This document shows, piece after piece, positions 44,545 through 53,062 of a DNA stretch of 64,000 nucleotides. A program made the position numbers and the translations under genes. Each line of letters starts with the position of its first letter. Positions within the stretch are counted from its first letter, which is position 1. Under the pieces are notes generated by a model, which saw only the letters and a program-made list of their open reading frames with translations, was not told where the DNA came from and ran no database searches. Source of the DNA: Tateyamaria omphalii (GTDB lineage Bacteria; Pseudomonadota; Alphaproteobacteria; Rhodobacterales; Rhodobacteraceae); contig NZ_BMWT01000001.1 in assembly GCF_014651375.1 (NCBI RefSeq), positions 496,001 through 560,000 on the forward strand, read 5' to 3'.

Positions 44545-45066
44545 ATGGCCATGCGGCGTGCCAGTACAAAAGGGTTCAAACGGACAGCATCTTTGCTGAC
44601 CGGACAGATTCGGCAAGCCAGCGAAAGCCGCGGCTTTGCTCAAAGCCGCTTGCTGACGGATTGGGCCGAAGTGGCGGGGGCAGATGTGGCCGCGATCGCC
44701 CGTCCTGTTGAGGTCAGTTATGGCCGTGGAGGTATGGGGGCGACGCTGACCTTGCTGACCACGGGCGCACAGGCCCCCATGCTTGAGATGCAAAAGGACC
44801 AACTGCGGGAGCGGGTGAACGCGGTCTACGGCTATAATGCCATCGCGCGCATTCGGATCACGCAAACGGCAGCCACCGGTTTTGCTGAGGGGCAGGTTGC
44901 CTTTGAGCATCGACCCAAGGACACCACGCCTCCAGAGCCTGCGCTGGAAATGACCCGGGCCGCTGCCCATGTTGTCGCCCCTGTTGAAGATGAAACACTG
45001 CGCGCGGCCCTCGAACGGCTGGGCGCACATATCCTGACAAAAGAAAAACAAGGAACACGCACATGA
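44545..45066 (+). CDS. DUF721 (DciA-like) protein
   Basis: A 173-residue protein with the DUF721 domain in residues about 15-105 (LLTDWAEVAGADVAAIARPVEVSYG, then LTLLTTGAQAPMLEMQKDQLRERVNAVYGYNAIARIRI). Members of this fold include DciA, the ancestral loader of the DnaB replicative helicase; whether this short alphaproteobacterial form does that is not established. The C-terminal third is low in complexity. Two ATGs (44545 and 44551) are possible; AGGGAA precedes. It overlaps the dsbA-like gene as ATGA. Confidence 0.88.
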   Translation: MAMRRASTKGFKRTASLLTGQIRQASESRGFAQSRLLTDWAEVAGADVAAIARPVEVSYGRGGMGATLTLLTTGAQAPMLEMQKDQLRERVNAVYGYNAIARIRITQTAATGFAEGQVAFEHRPKDTTPPEPALEMTRAAAHVVAPVEDETLRAALERLGAHILTKEKQGTRT

Positions 45067-45761
45067 ACCGTATCGTTGCTATCCTCGCCGTTATTGTCGG
45101 CGTTGGGGGGTATTTCCTGTATAGTTCGATGCAATCCAACGGACCGAGCGCGCAGGAGCAGGCACAAGCCGAACGCTTGCTTGGTGCGGCCAATGCACAG
45201 GCGGCATCGGATGACATCGACACGTCGTCGGTGGTTGAGATGCAATTGGGCAACCCGGACGCACCTGTCACAGTGATTGAGTATGCCAGCTATACCTGCC
45301 CACATTGTGCAACCTTCCACAGCGGTGCGTTCAAGCAGCTCAAGTCGGACTACATTGATGCCGGGAAGGTTAACTTCATCTACCGTGAAGTATATTTTGA
45401 CCGGTTTGGGCTGTGGGCTTCGGCCATTGCGCGGTGCGCAGGCACGCCTGAAACGTTCTTTGGTGTGACAGATCTTTTGTATTCTGGCCAGTCCGAGTGG
45501 GCGCGCGCCGGGGGTGGTGATCCAGCACAAATCGCAGATGAGCTGCGCAAGATCGGGCGTTTGGCTGGGCTGTCGAGCAATAAGATCGAGGCATGCCTGA
45601 CGGATGCGGACAACCTCCGTACGCTTGTGGCTTGGTACCAGCAAAACGCGGCAGACGACGGTATTAATTCGACCCCGAGCTTTGTCATCAATGGGACCAA
45701 GTACAACAACATGGCTTACAATGAGATGGCCCGTCTGATCGACGAGGCGGCTGGCAGCTGA
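45063..45761 (+). CDS. DsbA-family thiol:disulfide oxidoreductase
   Basis: A 232-residue periplasmic thioredoxin-fold protein held by an N-terminal hydrophobic segment (residues 3-20). The active site is CPHC in EYASYTCPHCATFH, the cis-proline loop is STPSFVINGTKY, and two further cysteines (AIARCAG, KIEACLTD) may form a structural disulfide, as in DsbA/BdbD-like proteins. It would introduce or shuffle disulfides in exported proteins. The ATG overlaps the DUF721 stop by four bases. A hairpin (45776-45795) follows the stop. Confidence 0.93.
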   Translation: MNRIVAILAVIVGVGGYFLYSSMQSNGPSAQEQAQAERLLGAANAQAASDDIDTSSVVEMQLGNPDAPVTVIEYASYTCPHCATFHSGAFKQLKSDYIDAGKVNFIYREVYFDRFGLWASAIARCAGTPETFFGVTDLLYSGQSEWARAGGGDPAQIADELRKIGRLAGLSSNKIEACLTDADNLRTLVAWYQQNAADDGINSTPSFVINGTKYNNMAYNEMARLIDEAAGS

Positions 45762-45775
45762 CTTGATGTTGCAAT

Positions 45776-45795
45776 GCCCGGCCTGATGGTCGGGC
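45776..45795 (+). terminator. hairpin after the DsbA-like gene
   Basis: GCCCGGCC (45776-45783), loop TGAT, GGTCGGGC (45788-45795), with one G-T pair. No T-tract follows, so termination strength is uncertain. Confidence 0.45.
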
Positions 45796-45848
45796 GCTGC
45801 GCCCCGATTGTCTGTTGAAAGGACGCGCTGGCGCGCGGCATAATGATT

Positions 45849-45871
45849 CCCATCCGCATACTGCGGATGGG
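45849..45871. terminator. perfect hairpin between DsbA-like gene and lpxK
   Basis: CCCATCCGCA (45849-45858), loop TAC, TGCGGATGGG (45862-45871). The symmetric 10-bp stem lies between convergent genes, six bases before repeat copy 4, and could terminate from both sides; it lacks long T-tracts. Confidence 0.5.
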
Positions 45872-45876
45872 CTTGT

Positions 45877-45910
45877 GCCTCCAGCGGTGGTATTTTCAGT
45901 CAGAAGAAGC
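45877..45910 (+). repeat. 34-bp intergenic element, copy 4
   Basis: GCCTCCAGCGGTGGTATTTT followed by CAGTCAGAAGAAGC. It overlaps the end of lpxK: the stop codon (TCA at 45896-45898 on the plus strand) and the last four codons lie inside the element. Confidence 0.6.
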
Positions 45911-46894
45911 TGAGTTCGGCAGAGCGTTGAGCGCTGCGTCGAGTTGTTCCGGGTTTTCAAACGCGAGGCGTACTGGCAGCGTGATCACCCTTGATCTGAA
46001 AGCGGGTGGCAATCGCGCGGCATCCTTTTCCGTCGTGACCAGTTGAGCACCGATGCTACGCGCCTCGCGTTCCAGGCGTGTGAGGAACGCGGTGCTGAGT
46101 TTCTGATGGTCCCCCAGTGCTTCGCTGCGCAGAAGGTGCGCGCCCAGCCCACGCAGAGTGTTAAAAAACTTGTCTGGTCGTCCGATGCCCGCGAAGGCAA
46201 CGAGCGGCGTGTTCGTCCAATCCATCCCGGTTTGCAACGGTTGAAGATCAGCACGGACGTGTGGCAACGCATTTGGTAAATGCGAGGTGTCAAACCGGCT
46301 TTGTGCTTCCTTAGGGCCAATCGACAAGATCATGTCGGCCCGTGCGAGTCCGGTTTCCACAGGTTCGCGCAAAGGCCCTGCTGGCAGGCAAAGCTTGTTC
46401 CCAAAGCCGGTTTCTGCATCCACAACAATGATGGCCATATCGTGGTGCAATGCCGGATCTTGAAAGCCGTCATCGAGGATGATCGCTGTGGCTCCTGCGG
46501 CTATGGCGGCGTGGGCGCCTGCAACGCGGTCGCGGGAAACCCATGTCCTGGCAAATGCGCTGAGCAGCAGGGGTTCGTCCCCTACCTGTTCAGCACTGTG
46601 CCGTGCCGGGTCCACCTCAACTGGGCCTGTTTCCGTGCCGCCGTAGCCCCGGCTGACGATGTGAGGGTCCTGGAATGCGGTGCGCAGACGTTCTGCGATC
46701 GCAATAGCCGTGGGAGTTTTGCCCGTTCCACCGGCGTTCAAATTACCGACACAGATCACGGGAACAGGCAGTGTTTCTGGTGTACCCCGTGCGAGGCGTC
46801 GCGCAGTGGCCCGTGCGTAGAGTGCGCCGAGGGGCCAAAGCAACAGGGCCCACACGTCAGGTCGCTGTTTTGACCAAAAGCTCGGTGCGCGCAT
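45896..46894 (-). CDS. lpxK: tetraacyldisaccharide 4'-kinase
   Basis: LpxK phosphorylates the lipid A disaccharide precursor at the inner-membrane surface. The 332-residue protein has the Walker A VGNLNAGGTGKTPTAIAIAE, the segment RGYGGTETGPVEVD, QVGDEPLLLS and the DDGFQ motif (ILDDGFQDPAL), with an N-terminal hydrophobic anchor (WALLLWPLGALYA). ATG 46894 overlaps the waaA stop (TGATG). Its last codons run into the 34-bp intergenic element, so the extreme C-terminus (SASSD) is element-derived. Confidence 0.95.
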   Translation of the reverse strand: MRAPSFWSKQRPDVWALLLWPLGALYARATARRLARGTPETLPVPVICVGNLNAGGTGKTPTAIAIAERLRTAFQDPHIVSRGYGGTETGPVEVDPARHSAEQVGDEPLLLSAFARTWVSRDRVAGAHAAIAAGATAIILDDGFQDPALHHDMAIIVVDAETGFGNKLCLPAGPLREPVETGLARADMILSIGPKEAQSRFDTSHLPNALPHVRADLQPLQTGMDWTNTPLVAFAGIGRPDKFFNTLRGLGAHLLRSEALGDHQKLSTAFLTRLEREARSIGAQLVTTEKDAARLPPAFRSRVITLPVRLAFENPEQLDAALNALPNSASSD

Positions 46895-48114
46895 CAGGGC
46901 TTTCCTTTTTGGCGTGCATCGAGGCGGGTTTGCGTCAGCGAGATGATCCTGTCGAGACTGTCCGCCCCCCGTGTCACCACATCCCACCCCGCCATGGCCA
47001 TGTGTGCGGCATGGTCAGGGGTAATCATCTGGCTGACGGCCCGACCGAGCGACGCGGTGTCGTTCACAATGCGTGCGGCACCAGCGTTCATCAACCGTGT
47101 GAAAGCGTCGACATGGGGGCCGACATGCGGACCGTAAATGATCGCTGCTCCATGGGCTGCAACGGAGTAGGGATCACAGACGGTGGTGGAAGATCGCATT
47201 GATCCGCCCAGAAATGTGACCGTTGCCACACGGAGCCAAAGTCCGAGTTCCGTGTCATCATCAGCAATCAGCACTTGGGTGTTGTCATCGGGAAAGGCGC
47301 CGTCGCCCCAGTTTGCAGACGTCAGCCCCTGATCAAGTGCATGCCTTTCGGCATCTTGTGCTTGTTTCGGATCGGCGAAATGCAGGATCAGAAGCAAGCG
47401 GTGTGACGTTTTGAGTGCAGATTTGTGTGCGGACAATACACTGGCGCATTCCAGGGGTGATGTGCGTGCTGACAGCCAAGTCGGTCGTCCGCCCAATTCA
47501 GCAGTAAGGTCTGAAAGATCACTCTCCGTGGCAGGCATCATCTTGCCAAATGGATGCAAGGGCTGCGCCAGTTCCATTGCAGAAACAGGGCGTCCCATCT
47601 GTGCAAGGCGCAGATGTGCATCTTCATCGCGTGCCGTGACGTGATCAAACTGCGCCAAGAGCGCGCGGGGGACTTCCGGCAACCAACGGTCGCGTCTGCT
47701 TTCAAACCCATCGCGCGCGACGTCGACCAACATCATATGCGTGCCTTTTTCGGCCGCAGACAGGATCAGATTGGGTAACAGGTCGCCCCAGGCCCAGATC
47801 AGAACATCGGGTGCCCAGTGGGCGATAAATGCGTCTGTGACGGCAGGATGATCGGGCGGCGTCGCTTCTTGCCATATGCATTCGGAACCGCGATCTCCAA
47901 AGCCGTCTTGTGCGGCTGTCAGCAACACGTTGCATTCAGGACGCATTGCGGTCAGCCGGTGGGCCAGATCGTTGAGCGCGCGATTGTTCCCTGGTTCAGC
48001 AGCATGAATCCAGACCAGTTCTCCGGGTGGCCTGTCCCGAGTTGGCGCAAAGGGTGGAGGCGCGCGCCGCCCCGACACTGTGCGATAGGCCGACAGCCCA
48101 AGCGATCCACGCAC
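46894..48114 (-). CDS. waaA: Kdo transferase (WaaA/KdtA family), divergent
   Basis: WaaA adds Kdo residues to lipid IVA. The 406-residue protein keeps the two-domain GT-B layout: N-terminal glycosyltransferase domain with VWIHAAEPGNNRALNDL, the middle WGDLLPNLILSAAEKGTHMMLVDVA, and a C-terminal domain with FLGGSMRSSTTVCDPYSVAAHGAAIIYGPHVGPH. Two departures from textbook members stand out: the GE dipeptide of HxAS-GE that carries the general base is replaced by EPGNN, and GGHN reads SMRSS. The N-terminal membrane helix is also missing. I start at GTG 48114, just after the DUF4170 stop. It overlaps lpxK, which supports the role. Confidence 0.85.
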   Translation of the reverse strand: MRGSLGLSAYRTVSGRRAPPPFAPTRDRPPGELVWIHAAEPGNNRALNDLAHRLTAMRPECNVLLTAAQDGFGDRGSECIWQEATPPDHPAVTDAFIAHWAPDVLIWAWGDLLPNLILSAAEKGTHMMLVDVARDGFESRRDRWLPEVPRALLAQFDHVTARDEDAHLRLAQMGRPVSAMELAQPLHPFGKMMPATESDLSDLTAELGGRPTWLSARTSPLECASVLSAHKSALKTSHRLLLILHFADPKQAQDAERHALDQGLTSANWGDGAFPDDNTQVLIADDDTELGLWLRVATVTFLGGSMRSSTTVCDPYSVAAHGAAIIYGPHVGPHVDAFTRLMNAGAARIVNDTASLGRAVSQMITPDHAAHMAMAGWDVVTRGADSLDRIISLTQTRLDARQKGKP

Positions 48115-48121
48115 GTGGCTA

Positions 48122-48364
48122 TCAGCCGAGTTCTTCAGTTGCGGTTGCTGCGTTCTCTTCGTCGCGCAGGCGATGCAAGTGCGCGATGTAATATCGCATA
48201 TGCGCGTTATCCACCGTGCGTTGCGCTTCGGATTTCCAGGCATCGTAGGCCGCCTGGTAGTTCGGGAAAATCCCGACGATATGCAAATCTTCAACGTCCT
48301 TGAACACGTTCCGGGACGGGTCCACCAGTTCGCCACCAAAGACGAGGTGCAGGCGCTGTGTCAT
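48122..48364 (-). CDS. DUF4170 family protein
   Basis: An 80-residue cytosolic protein (QRLHLVFGGELVDPSRNVFKDVEDLHIVGIFPNYQAAYDAWKSEAQRTVDNAHMRYYI, quoted here only as the family body beginning at residue 3). DUF4170 proteins are short, found in alphaproteobacteria, and have no known function; they frequently sit with lipid A/Kdo genes. AAAGGA precedes ATG 48364, and the waaA GTG follows its stop within eight bases, so the genes form one transcript. Confidence 0.88.
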   Translation of the reverse strand: MTQRLHLVFGGELVDPSRNVFKDVEDLHIVGIFPNYQAAYDAWKSEAQRTVDNAHMRYYIAHLHRLRDEENAATATEELG

Positions 48365-48445
48365 TGCAATTTCCTTTAACTATGGGCTGGGCTTGCCGCG
48401 CGCAGTTTGCGCATATGGGTCGGGGGGTCAAGGTCGTCAGGATGA

Positions 48446-49225
48446 TCAGACGGGTTCCAGTCGGCCCACCAATGCGCTGTGAAGGTGCGGTCCTGCGGCA
48501 ACCACACCGTTCAAGGCTGGATGGGCGTTGTTGAACTGCAGTGGCGCTCCGGTGCGGTCTGTGATCCTGCCGCCTGCTTCGGTCACGATCAGTGCACCGG
48601 CGGCAATGTCCCATTCCCAGCTGGGTCGCAACGTGAGCATTCCATCAAACCGACCTTGGCCAACAAGCGACAGGCGATATGCAAGTGATGGCCGATAGTG
48701 CCGATCGATCAAAGGAGCGCCATCGCGCCAATGCTTGTCATGGAGCGTGGGTCTCGCGGCGAGGACGGTGCTCTGCGGCGCCATGCCAGCCTGCGTCGCC
48801 GAAAGTGAAACACCATTCAAAGTTGCTCCCATTCCAATGCCGGCGGCATAGAGCTTGTCATGTCGTGGCAAGTAAATGACAGCAGCGCTGACTTGACCCT
48901 TGTGCGCGACAGCAATCGAGATGGCCCAAGTCCGACCGCCTTCCACAAAGTTTCGGGTCCCATCGATTGGATCGACGATAAAAACCGTATCAGCGGTCAG
49001 GCGTGCCGCACTATCCTCCGTCTCTTCCGACAACCAACCATAGTTGGGACGGGCAAGACGTAGGGTTGTCTCGAGGGAGTGATTCACTGCCAAATCGGCC
49101 TCGGTCACAGGGCCCGCTTCGTCAGGCTTGTCCCAACGGGCCGCCGATGGTCCGGCAAAGCTGGTCGCAACCCGCCCGGCGATCCGGGCCGCATCGACCA
49201 AAAGGGGCAGGTCAGCTGCCGGCAA
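48446..49225 (-). CDS. cysQ: 3'(2'),5'-bisphosphate nucleotidase / inositol monophosphatase family
   Basis: A 259-residue Mg2+-dependent phosphatase of the FIG superfamily. Metal ligands are in WLSEETEDS (Glu), VDPIDGTRNFVEGG (Asp-Pro-Ile-Asp-Gly-Thr) and WEWDIAAGALIVTEAGG (Asp). CysQ recycles PAP from sulfate assimilation; inositol monophosphatase is the other common activity and cannot be excluded. The start is TTG 49225, inside the end of pmbA (14-base overlap), with no other start in a good position. Confidence 0.88.
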   Translation of the reverse strand: MPAADLPLLVDAARIAGRVATSFAGPSAARWDKPDEAGPVTEADLAVNHSLETTLRLARPNYGWLSEETEDSAARLTADTVFIVDPIDGTRNFVEGGRTWAISIAVAHKGQVSAAVIYLPRHDKLYAAGIGMGATLNGVSLSATQAGMAPQSTVLAARPTLHDKHWRDGAPLIDRHYRPSLAYRLSLVGQGRFDGMLTLRPSWEWDIAAGALIVTEAGGRITDRTGAPLQFNNAHPALNGVVAAGPHLHSALVGRLEPV

Positions 49226-50561
49226 GAGTCATACTCGGGACCAAAAGCGATGGAACCACGCGGCTCAGGTGCGGACGCGCATCATTCGCTGGCGTGATCT
49301 GGCGCAGCATATCGATCAAGTTGCCCGCGATGGTGCATTCATTGACCGGATAGGCAATCTCGCCATTTTCAATCCATAGACCAGCGGCCCCGCGAGAGTA
49401 GTCACCGGTATTCGGGTTGATCGTCGATCCGATCATTGAGGTTACGAGTAATCCTGTACCCATGTCTCGGATCAGGTCCTTGCGTGACGCGGCACCGGCA
49501 TCAAGGGCAACATTCCAGTTGGATGGGCTAGGCGGGGCCGATGTTCCGCGTGCGGCATTACCTGTGGGCGCCATATCCAACTTGCGCGCCGTCGACAGGT
49601 CAAGCGTCCAGCCGACCAGCATGCCGTTTTCCACAATAACTCGGCGACGTGTCGGCAACCCTTCGGCATCGAAGGGTCGTGTGCCCGATGTTCGTGGGCG
49701 GTGTGGATCTTCAACCAGGTTCAGACCCTCCGGCAACACCGTTTGGCCCAGTTTCTCGCGCAGCCAGGACGATCCGCGTGCGATGTTTGATCCATTTGCA
49801 GCAGCGAGTAGATGGCCAACAAGCGATGACGAAATCCTTTCGTCGAACAGCACCGGATAGGATCCGGTCGGAGGCTTTCGGGCACCGGCACGCTCCACTG
49901 TCCGTGTGCCTGCCTCGGTGCCGATATCCTCTGGGCTGCGCAAGTCGCATTGAAAGATTCGGCTGTCGCCGCTGTAATCCCGCTCCATCTCGGCACCGCT
50001 GCCTGAAATCGCAACGCAGCTCAGCGCGCGATCTGTGCGGCGGTAGCCACCGGAGAACCCGTTGCTGGCGGCCAGCCAGATGTTGCGCACGCCGTAACCC
50101 GCCGATGATTGTTCGACCTGGTTGATGCCTTTCACGGCTCTGGCCGCTGTTTCGGCAGCAAGGGCGTCGGACTGCAGTTCTTCAGCGGCGGGTTCTGGGG
50201 ATGTGTCGTTCAACTCCAGCGCTTCGATATCCCACTCGGTCGCCAGTTGATCGGCATGTGCCAGTCCGGCAAATGGGTCCTCAGGTGCTTCGCCTGCCAT
50301 CGCGACAGCGCGCATTGCCATCTCTTCAATCGTGCGATCACTCACATCGGACGCTGACACGTTGGCCTGTTTCTGACCGACAAAAACACGCAGACCAATG
50401 TCGATGGATTCAGACCGTTCGGCCTGCTCCAGCGCCCCGTTCCGGACATCGACAGACAGGGACGTACCTTGGACTGCAATCGCGTCCGCTGTATCCGCAC
50501 CTGCGGACTTGGCCGCGTCCAGCAAGCGTTGGCTGAGTGTCGATAAGTCGGGTGGGGTCAT
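49212..50561 (-). CDS. pmbA: TldD/PmbA family metalloprotease, PmbA type
   Basis: TldD and PmbA (TldE) form a heterodimeric metalloprotease in E. coli that processes peptides such as microcin B17; PmbA is the subunit without the HExxxH zinc motif, as here. The 449-residue protein shows the N-terminal VEVRNGALEQAERSESIDIGLRVFVG-like region (SVDVRNGALEQAERSESI), a mid FDERISSSLVGHLL and C-terminal TGLLVTSMIGSTINPNTGDYSRGAAGLWIENGEIAYPVNECTIAGNL. GGAG precedes ATG 50561. TldD is not in the window. Confidence 0.92.
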   Translation of the reverse strand: MTPPDLSTLSQRLLDAAKSAGADTADAIAVQGTSLSVDVRNGALEQAERSESIDIGLRVFVGQKQANVSASDVSDRTIEEMAMRAVAMAGEAPEDPFAGLAHADQLATEWDIEALELNDTSPEPAAEELQSDALAAETAARAVKGINQVEQSSAGYGVRNIWLAASNGFSGGYRRTDRALSCVAISGSGAEMERDYSGDSRIFQCDLRSPEDIGTEAGTRTVERAGARKPPTGSYPVLFDERISSSLVGHLLAAANGSNIARGSSWLREKLGQTVLPEGLNLVEDPHRPRTSGTRPFDAEGLPTRRRVIVENGMLVGWTLDLSTARKLDMAPTGNAARGTSAPPSPSNWNVALDAGAASRKDLIRDMGTGLLVTSMIGSTINPNTGDYSRGAAGLWIENGEIAYPVNECTIAGNLIDMLRQITPANDARPHLSRVVPSLLVPSMTLAGS

Positions 50562-50648
50562 TCGTCTGCTCCGCATTCTTGCGCCTGAGGTAGCGGTGCA
50601 GAGGGACAGGTGCAAGGGCGGCGACCTGCGCCGCCCCGCCGGTTTACA

Positions 50649-52184
50649 TCAGCGGATGCGCTGGCCGTTGGCCAGAACATGACCTTCTTCATTGACTTCG
50701 ATTTTCGAGTTGAGGGTGTCTTCGCCCTCTCCCGGAACGGCAAACAGGCCCATCATCATACGGGCGCCCATGGCCTGATCCTCTGGCAGCAGGCCCATGC
50801 CGACCAGTTTGTCCAGCAAACCGTTGCCACCGACCAGTGTTACATCAACTGCGCCTTCTGGACGCGGCATGCCATCGAATGTGGCCAGGTCTGTGTTGTC
50901 GAATACGAAGTCGCCTGCGCCGGTAAGACGCGCGCCAACGGCATCAAGTTCAAGCTTGTTTACAGTCAGAGCGTTCAATTCCCCCGGAATTGTATCGGAC
51001 TGCTCAAGCACTTCGGCCTGTGCCGGGTCAAGGAAGTCAAACAGCACTTTTGCCTTGCCGCTCAAATCAACGACCAATGTCGCCGGGTTGCGAGGCAGTT
51101 GCGAGGTCGGATCAAACAGGCTCCAGATCGCATCGGACATCGAAAATTCGCTGAGCGTAACCGCGAGACCGAAATCCTGCTCTTCATTTGACTTCTGCAG
51201 CGGCATCAGGAAACGGGTTCCAATCTCTGTGGCAGAAAAGGACAGGGGCAATGGCAATTCAGTGAGCAGCATGTTCATGTTCACACCGCTTTGCGCCACA
51301 TCGTAGAGCAGGCCATCCGGCCCGATGGCGACGTCAAACTTTGCGCCGGTCGACGTGGCGTTTGCTGTACCGCTTCCGTCTTCTTCGCTGCTGAACGACA
51401 TGTCGTAGTTGCCGCCAGTTGTGGTGAAAGACGCCTGTGCCTTGAAACCATCGTTCAGCATTGCGTTCAGATCCTGAACATCCGCTTCCAAGGGCAAATC
51501 GCCGGTACCGTCCAACTTCAGGCCGCTCATAGCGCCCTTGATCTGGAAGTTGTCGTCGCTTTCCGGATCGTTGAACGCGATGTCATAGTCGACGGATGCG
51601 ATGGACATGTCTTGCGCCATCTTCCGGACGTCGCCCACGGACGTTTGAACGACCTGTGCGAGATCGGTCATGTTCACGTCCACCTTTGCGATCTCGGGGC
51701 CAACCGAAACGCCATCAATTGTGACACTTTGCAAGGCCATGCGCGCGGCATCGGCCGCGTAGGTGTATGTCAAGTCACCGGGATCACCAGATGCAACCAT
51801 GCTTGGCGCCGTTTGGATAAAATCTACAGCTACTGTCACATCCTCACCGGATTCCGGCACAAATGACATGTTCATCGTTGTGCTTGCGGGCAGCTCGATT
51901 GCCACAGTGCCATCGCCTTGCTCGACGAAGTTGATGGACTCGATTGCCACTTTGAAAGAGCCTGCGCCGGTATCGTCGGCAAATTCCACGTCCAAGGTCA
52001 TGTCGGAGACGGAAACGGTTCCAGCCTCGACGGCTTCAGATGCTGTGATAGCGTAGCCCGCACTGGACATGTAGGACTGCCAGTCGGCCCAAACCTCCTC
52101 GGCGGTCAAATCCGCCAAAGCAGCGGTCGCGGGCAGGCACAGCGCCAATGCAGTGCCGGAAAAAAGATGAGAAAAACGAGACAT
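50649..52184 (-). CDS. DUF2125 family exported protein
   Basis: A 511-residue periplasmic or outer-envelope protein with signal peptide MSRFSHLFSGTALALCLPATAALA. The remainder is a long beta-rich repeat-like domain (DUF2125), with repeated short segments around 'D-L-x-L-x-G-x-G-D/F' and a low cysteine content. The C-terminal part ends FAVPGEGEDTLNSKIEVNEEGHVLANGQRIR. DUF2125 proteins in alphaproteobacteria resemble AsmA/TAM-like lipid-transport bridge domains in appearance, but no function is shown. AAGGA precedes ATG 52184; an in-frame start at 52241 lacks support. Confidence 0.9.
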   Translation of the reverse strand: MSRFSHLFSGTALALCLPATAALADLTAEEVWADWQSYMSSAGYAITASEAVEAGTVSVSDMTLDVEFADDTGAGSFKVAIESINFVEQGDGTVAIELPASTTMNMSFVPESGEDVTVAVDFIQTAPSMVASGDPGDLTYTYAADAARMALQSVTIDGVSVGPEIAKVDVNMTDLAQVVQTSVGDVRKMAQDMSIASVDYDIAFNDPESDDNFQIKGAMSGLKLDGTGDLPLEADVQDLNAMLNDGFKAQASFTTTGGNYDMSFSSEEDGSGTANATSTGAKFDVAIGPDGLLYDVAQSGVNMNMLLTELPLPLSFSATEIGTRFLMPLQKSNEEQDFGLAVTLSEFSMSDAIWSLFDPTSQLPRNPATLVVDLSGKAKVLFDFLDPAQAEVLEQSDTIPGELNALTVNKLELDAVGARLTGAGDFVFDNTDLATFDGMPRPEGAVDVTLVGGNGLLDKLVGMGLLPEDQAMGARMMMGLFAVPGEGEDTLNSKIEVNEEGHVLANGQRIR

Positions 52185-52309
52185 ATCAGAATCCTTAAAC
52201 AGCTTTGGCCATATCGTCCGGAACAGAGCGCGGAGCGTCAAGGCCGCAGGCTGGACCTAAGCTGCTGTTGTCCGTACCACAAGGCCAAGTCTAGGAAGTG
52301 GAGAACAGA

Positions 52310-53062
52310 ATGCATGATATGAGCGGAAAGACGACATTGATCACCGGTGCCAGCCGCGGGATTGGCGCGGATACTGCCCGCGTTTTTGCCGAAGCTGGGG
52401 CAAATGTCGTCCTTGTGGCGCGCAGTTCCGACGCCGTCGCTGCATTGGCGACTGAAATTGGCCCGAAGGCTATCGCGCTGCGCTGTGACGTGAGCGACTA
52501 TTCCGCGGTTGAGGGTGTTGTGACCGAAACGGTGCGCCGTTTTGGCGGATTGGATGTTCTGGTTGGAAACGCGGGTGTGATTGAGCCGATCTCGCATTTG
52601 TCCCAAGCTGATCCCGAAGCTTGGGGCCACGTGATCGATATCAATCTCAAAGGTGTCTTCTATGGCATGCGCGCCGCACTGCCTGTCATGCTGAAAGCCG
52701 GTGGCGGCACGATCCTTACGGTCAGTTCGGGTGCGGCCCATGGCCCAGTCGAAGCCTGGTCACACTATTGCGCGTCCAAGGCAGGAGCAGCGATGCTGAC
52801 CCGATGCGTCGACAAGGAAAACGGCCATTCTGGCATTCGGGCCATGGGGCTTTCACCAGGCACTGTGGCGACGCAAATGCAACGCGAGATCAAGTCCAGC
52901 GGCATCAATCCGGTCAGTCAGCTTGACTGGTCCGATCACATTCCTGCGGATTGGCCTGCCAAGGCTCTGCTTTGGATGTGTTCTCCCGACGCGGATGATT
53001 GGGTTGGGCAGGAAATCTCTCTCAGAGACCCTGACATTCGTGCACGGGTCGGTTTGACATGA
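52310..53062 (+). CDS. SDR family oxidoreductase
   Basis: A 250-residue short-chain dehydrogenase/reductase. Cofactor motif TLITGASRGIGADTARVF (TGxxxGIG), VLVGNAGVIEP (NNAG variant GNAG), catalytic Ser in TVSSGAAHG and Tyr-x-x-x-Lys in HYCASKAGAAM. NADP preference is suggested by VARSSDA. Substrate unknown. Start at ATG 52310 with GGAGAA; ATG 52319 or GTG 52298 are possible. It overlaps the enoyl-CoA hydratase-like gene as ATGA, pointing to a lipid or acid-degradation role. Confidence 0.93.
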   Translation: MHDMSGKTTLITGASRGIGADTARVFAEAGANVVLVARSSDAVAALATEIGPKAIALRCDVSDYSAVEGVVTETVRRFGGLDVLVGNAGVIEPISHLSQADPEAWGHVIDINLKGVFYGMRAALPVMLKAGGGTILTVSSGAAHGPVEAWSHYCASKAGAAMLTRCVDKENGHSGIRAMGLSPGTVATQMQREIKSSGINPVSQLDWSDHIPADWPAKALLWMCSPDADDWVGQEISLRDPDIRARVGLT

